A stretch of 64,000 bases of DNA from Gracilariopsis chorda (lineage: Eukaryota > Rhodophyta > Florideophyceae > Gracilariales > Gracilariaceae), in contig NBIV01000297.1 in NCBI GenBank assembly GCA_003194525.1, positions 51,658 through 115,657 on the forward strand, written 5' to 3'. How positions within the stretch are numbered: position 1 is the first letter of the stretch; each line of letters starts with the position of its first letter. A program made the position numbers and the translations under genes. The notes beneath the pieces were generated by a model. It made no database searches. It was not told where the DNA came from and worked only from the letters and a program-made list of their open reading frames with translations. Shown one piece after another: positions 57,059 through 64,000 of this stretch.

Positions 57059-57837
57059 TGTTGGCAGTAGTACCTGTGCTGTCACTGAAAACCAAATGTT
57101 CCGGGGAGCATGGGCTGTTTTAGAGGGTACCTCTGCAAAAGCGCATATGCGCGTGTGCGCGAACCCAACGTGAAACTGGCTTCTGATTGGCTACTGCAAA
57201 TGTACATATGCAACGTGGTGCGTACAAGTGGTATGGCATAACTGGATCGGTTGGACACACCCACGTGTCCAGCTACTACAGTGGTCACAGTGTACGTTGT
57301 GTGCAGGGGATACTGATGAAGTGGTTGACACCTGGTACAAGTGGTACAGCAGTGGTTGGTACAATGGTAAGGTGCGCATGCACTGTCAACAGGTTTACAC
57401 ATGCACGGGTATATTGATGACGTGGGTGTTGTGTGCATCGCCACATGATGACATGGCACTAACACCACAGGTTACGTGCCGACTTACCGTAACGTGTTGA
57501 CTTACCGTGATGTGTTGGCATGTGCTGGCGTGTGTTGGAGTCGTGAATTTGTGCCTTTTCATGGTCATGTGTATGCACGTAACTATTACAGAACGTTGGT
57601 GCGTTGGTGTGCGTTGGTGTAATGAGGTTGTGGTGAGCTGGCTATGTCATGTTAGATGATGATTGGTAGTATTGAGTGTCCCTGCTTAGTGGTTTAGGTT
57701 TTACTTGTACTTGGTGTTCCCGCGCAATTCGAGTTTAGAGTGGTATATAAGATGTGCCTGAAGGACCTCCAAGTAAATCCAAGCCAGAGCTGGCGAACTT
57801 CCCTTCCATCCCCTCAACTTCCGTTCAACTTTCAACA
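57059..57837 (+). repeat. A array, middle LTR
   Basis: 779 bases, joined directly to pol codon 1330 of the first body without a polypurine tract. U3 module at 57141-57213, TATATAAG at 57744-57751. Confidence 0.92.
57141..57213 (+). promoter_or_regulatory. Shared U3 module, middle array LTR
   Basis: Same four blocks and offsets as at 51147. Confidence 0.75.
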
Positions 57838-57851
57838 GGTTATGGGCCCAG
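57838..57851 (+). promoter_or_regulatory. Primer binding site, second array body
   Basis: GGTTATGGGCCCAG directly after the middle LTR. Confidence 0.82.
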
Positions 57852-59062
57852 CCCCGCTGACCGCTGCCGCTATCCCTTTCCGTATCGTTCGTCTGTCGCC
57901 GCTCTCCCTCACAGCCATTCATCCGTTTCGCTGTTGTTTTCTCTTTCGTCGTTGCGTCGGGTGTCTTGATCCCATTGTTGGTCGGTGTTGGTCATTCTCC
58001 TTTGGTTTGCGTTCCTCCCTGAGGGCGTTGTGGCGGTAGTGGTTCGACGTTTACTTCCTATCGTTGTTGAGTTGGGCCTCCGTTGTTGCCCGTGTTGTCG
58101 ATCGCTATCTACTTTGTGTGTGACACTCCCTCTATCTTGTGTTTTGGGATCCCCGAGTCGTTTGTCGGGTCGTATCCGTGAGGTCGAGTCGGTCTAGTTT
58201 CGAAGTCTGGGCTCCGTGATCGTGTGCTCAGCAGTTGCTTGTTCTTCGTGTTTCTTAATCATCATCTGGTGTCCAGTGCGACGAGCGGTTGATCCGGGTT
58301 ACTTTGGGTGATTCCAGGTATCCGGGGACGTGAGCCTGGCGGCTTGAACCAAAGCGGGTGTACTGTCGAGCGGCTTCCCACCGGTCCATTTGGACAGATA
58401 ACGGTGACGGTCGTTAAGACCTGGTAAGTTCAGCGGGTGCATCCGTGGACGGGGTGCCGTGGCGTACTGCGCTGGTGCGGGTGATTGAATTATTTGTTTT
58501 GATCCTGACTGCGTGTCGGGATTCTTGGGCTGTTGCGAAGGTATTCCATAACGAGCTTTTGATCCGTGCATCTGACCCTTGGGCGTTTGTGCGGGGAGGC
58601 GACGTGGCGTAGGCTGACCTCCTTCTTAGGATCAGGCCGCGTGTGACCTTAAGTGGTTGCGCGTTAGCAGCGTACTTTGGTTGCCATAGTAGCTTCAGTT
58701 GCGAGGTCGCGCAAGTTCTTGCAAGAGGCCAGAGAGGGTTATACTTGGTGAAGGCATATCTTGGGTCATTAACCATCCTCTGGAAGCCTCTTAGAGAGCG
58801 ACGCATCTTCTCCTTAGACGTAGGAGAGGGAAGACAGAAGAAGACGTCTTGTACCCGGAGCATCTCCGGGGGCCAGGGGTCCGACACCCTAGGGTAGCGG
58901 AGGTAGTTTCTCCCGTCAGTGCGCCCGAATTTGAAGTTTTGTTGTTGTTGTTGTTGTTGTCGTTGTTTTTGTTGTTAGTGTTGTCGTTGTTGCCATTTTT
59001 GTACTACTTAAGTGCCGTAGGTCTTTCATCGCACCTGTGCTGTTTGTGGACATCTACCAAGC
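57852..59062 (+). other. Family A leader, second array body
   Basis: Nearly identical to the leader at 51858-53069, including the conserved block at 58887-58927, the (GTT)n run at about 58933-58993 and the opposite-strand open stretch 58414-58887. Confidence 0.65.
58887..58927 (+). promoter_or_regulatory. Conserved leader block, second array body
   Basis: Same sequence as at 52894-52934. Confidence 0.68.
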
Positions 59063-62000
59063 ATGGATTCATTCGGTGGCATCAAGATTGAAAAGTTGGG
59101 CGAGGATAACTTCCATGTATGGAAGCAAAATGTTGAGTTGCTGCTTGCACTCAAGGACCTCGATGACCATCTTGAATCAACCAGGCCTACGGACGATAAC
59201 GAGTTGTCAGCATGGAAGAAGAAAGACGCCAAGGCCAGGGCTGTTATTGGTCTCAGCATCAGTGATGAGCATTTGGACCATGTGAGGGATACCGAGAATG
59301 CTGCGGAAATGTGGAAAGCCATTTGCGATGTGTTCCAGCGTAAAACGCTGCTCAACCGAATCAATGCAAGACGTGCCTTCTACACAGCCAAGATGCGAGA
59401 TGATGAGAAAATGTTACACTTCATCAATCGTGTTTGTCATCTTGCATCGGATCTGAAGAGCATGGACGTAGTGGTTGAGGAGGAAGACATCGCTATGGCA
59501 ATCCTATGTGGGCTACCAGACCGCTTCGAACACCTCATTGTCGCTATTGACACCACGATTGGTGATCGTAAACTCCATTTAGAGTTTGTGAAGAGTCGTT
59601 TGCTGCAAGAGGAACAGCGAATGAACGATCGTGCCAAGGAGGAGTCCGGAAGTGACACGGCTTTGGTCGGTGCGCAGTCACGAAAGAAGTCCATGGTGTG
59701 CTACTACTGTGGTAAGAAGGGGCATATCCAGAGAAACTGTTTCAAGAGACAACGTGACGAAGCTAGCAAAGAGCAGAGTGCTGCCGCAAACCCAGCTGTG
59801 CAGACCGATCTCGGCAACGAGAAACGAGGATGTGACAGTGACTCTGACTTTGTTTGTCTCATTGCGACAGGTTCTGTGGAAGAAAGTATCAGTGACTGGA
59901 TCATTGACTCTGGTGCCACCGCCCATATGACGTATGACGAGTCCATGTTTGACAGTTATAGCAAAAGAGAGTCTGCCGGTGTGAGTATCGGCAATGACTC
60001 GAAGCTGGAGTCTCTTGGTCATGGCAGTGTCCACCTCGATCTCGCTGTTGAAGGGCGTAAGAGCAAGTGCCGGTTGGGTGAAGTTGTGCACGTACCGAAT
60101 TTAAGGTATCATCTGCTGTCAGTATCTGCGATGTGTGACCTGGGTGCGCGAGTGGTGTTTGACAAAACCAAAGTATGTGTATACAAAGGCAACACCATGA
60201 TCGCCCAGGGCCGTCGCATCAAAGGACTGTACTACCTATGTACCACGATTGAAGTACCAGAAGACATGGACAACGCACTTGTGACTGACCTGTCACTATG
60301 GCATGCTCGAATGGCTCATGTGAATGTGGATGGTATCAAACATATGGCTCGTAACGGTGTTGTGTCAGGGCTGAATGTGGACTTGAATCAATCGATGGAT
60401 GTGTGTGACTCTTGTGTAGTGGGAAAATCTACACGTGCTCCAACTCCCAAGCAAGGGGGGGAACGGGCTTTGCACCCATTGGACCTAATGCATTCGGACA
60501 TTTGTGGGCCAATCCAAGTAGGTTCCTTGGGAGGTTCACGCTACTTCGTCACATTCATCGATGATCACTCCCGTTTTTGCTTCTTGTACATGCTCAAGAC
60601 CAAGGATGAGGTGTTCCACGTGTTCGTGAAGTGGCTCAAGAGGGTTCAAAATCAGAGTGACCGACATGTGAAAACCATTACCGCACGTGAGTCTGTGCTA
60701 CATGCGTTACGCACAGACAATGCTGGTGAATATGTGTCAAAGAAGTTTTCACAATAGCTTGAACGTCACGGTATTGAACATCAGCGAACGGTGCCTTACA
60801 ATCCACATCAGAATGGTCTGGCCGAACGGTTCAACCGAACACTCATGGACTTGGTGAGATCGATGCTGCATCACAAGAAACTGCCAAAGAGCTTCTGGGC
60901 TGAAGCATTGAACGTTGCAGTGTATGTGCGCTATCGAGTCACCTGCAAGGCCCTTCCGAGTGACGTGACACCACTCGAGATGTGGAGTGGATATGAACCT
61001 GACTTGAGCAATCTGCGTGTGTTCGGTAGCCGGTGCTGGTACAAAGTGGTGGACCACAAGCTGAAGAAGCTGGAGCAACGTGCCGTGGAGGCGATCTTTA
61101 TTGGGTACACAACTGGATCGAACGGTTATAAACTGTGGGATGCGCAAAAGAAGAAGGTGGTTGTGTCGAGAGATGTGAGGTTTGACGAATGTAGTGGTTC
61201 AGATCAAGGTACTGACCACGTTGATGATTACGACTATGCTGAGATCGACATCTCGGACAAGCCGAAATCAAACATCACCGCCACCTCTACTACACTCACC
61301 GATGGCCAAGTTGAACCCGCTGCACCAGATACTCCACCAGAAGAAGCTTCAGGCAGTGGCCACGATGAGCCCACAGCTGAGACAGAAGTTGAGCCAGACG
61401 TACCAGATCCACCACCACTTCGGAGATCCACTCGTGAGCGTAGAGCGCCTACCTCGTGTGGCGCGGCACTGCCCTCCTCACTGCCAATGATGACGTCCCA
61501 TCCTCATACTCCGATGCGGTGTCACGTCCTGATTCAAAAGCGTGACCAAGGCCATGAACAGTGAGTACGAGTCTCTGATGGAGCATGACACATGGGAGTT
61601 AGTGCCAAGGCCAGCTGACAGCAACGTGATATCATCCAAGTGGGTATTTGTGCAAAAATATGAGGCTGGCGACAACGATGAACCGACAGTGAGGTACAAG
61701 GCTCGTGTGGTGGCTCGAGGTTTCTGCAGCTCGAAGGTGTAGACTTCTCCGAGACGTATGCACCAGTGGTCAAATTCACATCCATTAGAATGATTCTGTC
61801 CATTGTAGCAATGCAGAACTATCATCTGCACCAGATGGATGTGAAGACTGCATTCTTGAATGGCGACCTGGAAGAGACTGTGTACATGGAGCAGCCGGAC
61901 GGATTCATCAGACCTGGGAACGAGGACTTGGTATGCCTTCTCAAGAAAGCCATCTATGGGCTACGACAGGCATCAAGGCAGTGGTTTGCAAAGATGTACT

Positions 62001-63086
62001 TGTTCCTCGTTGGTTGGATGGGTCTGAAGCCAAACGTCGCAGACGAGTGCGTTTACACCGGAGAGGTACTGGGAGCGCTTGTGATCATTGCTCTTTATGT
62101 GGACGACTTGCTCATTGCGAGTCCAAGTATGGAGACAATGAATCGCGTAAAGCGTGAACTGTCAAAACGTTTTCAGATGAAGGATCTCAGTGAAGCGCGC
62201 ATGTTACTTGGGTTCGAGATCCATCGTGATCGATCCAAAAGACAGCTGTACCTGACACAGTCTGCATACACGCGTAAGGTCTTAGAACGTTTTGGCATGT
62301 TGCAGTGCAAACCAATGGACACTCCCATGGACTCTGGTGCTGACCTCACTAGGTAGAAGAGCCTCTGACGAACATCCCGTATCGCCAGGTGATCGGTTGT
62401 CTGATGTATCTCTCTGTTGGCACTCGACCGGACATCTCGTTTGCAGTGTCCAAGCTAGCCAAGTATGTCGAGAAACCTGGAGAGACTCATTGGAAAGCGG
62501 TCAAGCATGTTCTGCGTTACCTCAATGGCACTCGCTCCCTCGGAACTTACTTATGGCACCACGACTGATACTCAGCTGTATGGATACGTAGACTCTGACT
62601 GGCAGGTGATACATCCAACCGCAAGTCCACCAGTGGGTATGTGTTCATGATGTGCGGTGCTCCTGTGTCTTGGAGCTCGCGCCAACAGGAAGTAGTTGCA
62701 TTGTCTAGCGCTGAGGCTGAGTATGTGAGTCTGTGCAGTGGGACGAAGGAAGCGATCTGGCTGAGACGACTGTGGAGTGGCATTGGCAACGCAAGTGGAC
62801 TACACGTGGATGAGTCAGTGACGCTAATGGTTGAGCCCACAAACTGTGTACGTGGAACAACCAAGGTTGCATCGACCTTGCTCGAAATGGAGTTGTGAAC
62901 AAGCGTACTAAGCACATTGATATTCGCTTTCACTTCAACCAGAGAGGCTCTACGCGACAAAAGCCGTCCAGTTGCAGTACTGTTCCACGGAAGACATGGT
63001 TGCCGATATGCTGACGAAAGCGCTCGGTCGAGTTAAGCTGGCAAGGTTCCGCCGGTGACTGTGGCTTGCTCCCCTTAGACCTTTGA
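59063..63086 (+). pseudogene. Family A Gag-Pol, second body, one stop and many indels
   Basis: Same start and domain order as the copy at 53070. The first 564 codons are open and very similar to it. A TAG at 60755-60757 replaces GAG (G-to-T) in the integrase. The frame continues after the stop to about 61458. From there, one-base gaps and insertions at about 61459, 61545, 61720, 62351, 62543, 62602, 62842, 62855, 62938, 62958 and 63053 break the reverse transcriptase and RNase H reading. The YVDD motif is still encoded near 62097-62108. Unlike the first body it keeps the pol end (stop at 63084-63086) and a G-rich polypurine tract at 63095-63106. The indels cluster at short runs of one base and may be sequence errors; the TAG is not of that type. 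Confidence 0.87.
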
Positions 63087-63094
63087 AGTCAGTG

Positions 63095-63106
63095 ACAGAG
63101 GGGGGG
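63095..63106 (+). promoter_or_regulatory. Polypurine tract, second array body
   Basis: ACAGAGGGGGG directly before the third LTR; same as in A2. Confidence 0.75.
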
Positions 63107-63890
63107 TGTTGGCAGTAGTACCTGTGCTGTCACTGAAAAACCAAAATGTTCCGGGAGCATGGGCTGTTTTAGAGGGTACCTCTGCAAAAGCGCATATGCG
63201 CGTGTGCGCGAACCCAACGTGAAACTGGCTTCTGATTGGCTACTGCAAATGTACATATGCAACGTGGTGCGTACAAGTGGTATGGCATAAACTGGATCGG
63301 TTGGACACACCCACGTGTCCAGCTACTACAGTGGTCACAGTGTACGTTGTTGTGCAGGGGATACTGATGAAGTGGTTGACACCTGGTACAAGTGGTACAG
63401 CAGTGGTTGGTACAATGGTAAGGTGCGCATGCACTGTCAACAGGTTTACACATGCACGGGTATATTGATGACGTGGGTGTTGTGTGCATTGCCACATGAT
63501 GACATGGCACTAACACCACAGGTTACGTGCCGACTTACCGTGAACGTGTTGACTTACCGTGATGTGTTGGCATGTGCTGGCGTGTGTTGGAGTCGTGAAT
63601 TTGTTGCCTTGTCATGGTCAATGTGTATGCACGTAACTATTACAGAACGTTGGTGCGTTGGTGTGCGTTGATGTAATGAGGTTGTGCTGAGCTGGCTATG
63701 TCATGTTAGATGATGATTGGTAGTATTGAGTGTCCCTGCTTAGTGGTTAGGTTTTACTTGTAGTTGTGTTCCCGCGCCAATTCGAGTTTAGAGTGGTATA
63801 TAAGATGTGCCTGAAGGACCTCCAAGTAAATCCAAGCTAGAGCTGGCGAACTTCCCTTCCATCCCCTCAACTTCCTTTCAACTTTCAACA
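63107..63890 (+). repeat. A array, third LTR
   Basis: 784 bases, with at least ten one-base differences in run length relative to the other A LTRs. Palindrome at 63190-63201. Ends TTTCAACA. Confidence 0.88.
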
Positions 63891-64000
63891 AAGTTCATTG
63901 TGGCATCGCCGAATGGCACATATGAATGAGCATGACCTACAACAGGTTCACGACCATGTCGACGGAGTCCCAAAGATATGGTGCATGGAGGAGGTATGTC
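63891..64000 (+). pseudogene. Family B Pol fragment, integrase zinc finger
   Basis: Encodes SLWHRRMAHMNEHDLQQVHD and the following region up to the second Cys pair (start of MEEVC), matching B1 at 14758-14820. It continues beyond the window. Because gag ends at 51064 at the zinc knuckle, the protease part between is missing. Confidence 0.8.

Larger units (their letters stand above)
51065..63890 (+). mobile_element. Tandem family A array: LTR-body-LTR-body-LTR
   Basis: Three A LTRs (51065-51843, 57059-57837, 63107-63890) enclose two full bodies in the same orientation. The middle LTR serves both. The outer flanks (GGACA in B gag on the left, AAGTT before B pol on the right) do not match. The first body lacks about 50 bases before the middle LTR. 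Unequal recombination between two A copies, inserted at different points of B elements, explains this best. Confidence 0.87.

Noticed and set aside
12046-64000. CRISPR-like arrays from recurrent blocks
   Set aside because: The recurrences are LTRs and leaders of retrotransposons hundreds of bases long; there are no short regular spacers.

Overview
The window reads as eukaryotic nuclear DNA from a repeat-rich genome. It contains nested LTR retrotransposons, a decayed CACTA-type (Tnp2-like) transposase and a decayed ABCG-type transporter half-molecule. There are no operons, no bacterial-style genes and no recognisable RNA gene. I cannot name the organism. An alga, for example a florideophyte red alga, would fit the mix of intron-poor frames, Ty1/copia families and a chromodomain Ty3/gypsy element, but this is inference. 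I see no clearly intact host gene.

Layout. Positions 1-12045 are older sequence: a charged-protein pseudogene (minus strand, 1-1601), a divergent Tnp2-like transposase pseudogene (2112-5179), a basic-protein remnant (7273-7963) and an ABCG transporter pseudogene (10431-11875), separated by stretches where I see nothing. From 12046 to the end almost every base belongs to LTR retrotransposons. Three Ty1/copia families recur, called A, B and C here. B and C have related Gag proteins; A has a different Gag-Pol. B copies: 12046-14829, 29562-30058 (LTR piece), 45221-47624, and 48608-51064 with a further fragment at 63891-64000. C copies: 30059-33792, a rearranged copy at 39826-44424, and a fragment at 47625-48607. 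A copies: A1 (14830-29561, minus), A2 (33793-45220, minus, split by the rearranged C copy), a solo LTR (46036-46814), and a tandem LTR-body-LTR-body-LTR array (51065-63890, plus). A 9.6-kb chromovirus-type Ty3/gypsy element (17804-27451) lies inside the gag of A1.

The most complete coding unit is the A-family Gag-Pol at 53070-57058. It has an uninterrupted frame with zinc knuckle, protease, integrase, reverse transcriptase and RNase H motifs, but it has lost its last codons and its polypurine tract. All other element genes carry stops, frameshifts or deletions.

Three cis signals are shared by the otherwise different families A, B and C. (1) A U3 module of four blocks sits at fixed offsets (0, 22, 45 and 65 bases). 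(2) A primer site complementary to the anticodon arm of initiator tRNA-Met directly follows the LTR, which implies half-tRNA priming as in Drosophila copia. (3) The leader carries a conserved block of about 41 bases that can form a stem-loop. Together these suggest that the families share regulation, priming and perhaps packaging, and exchange non-coding parts by recombination. Clean target-site duplications are visible for only three insertions (gypsy, the solo A LTR and the rearranged C copy). Most other junctions do not match, which points to repeated ectopic recombination. The last 2.5 kb carries many single-base indels that look like sequencing or assembly error.
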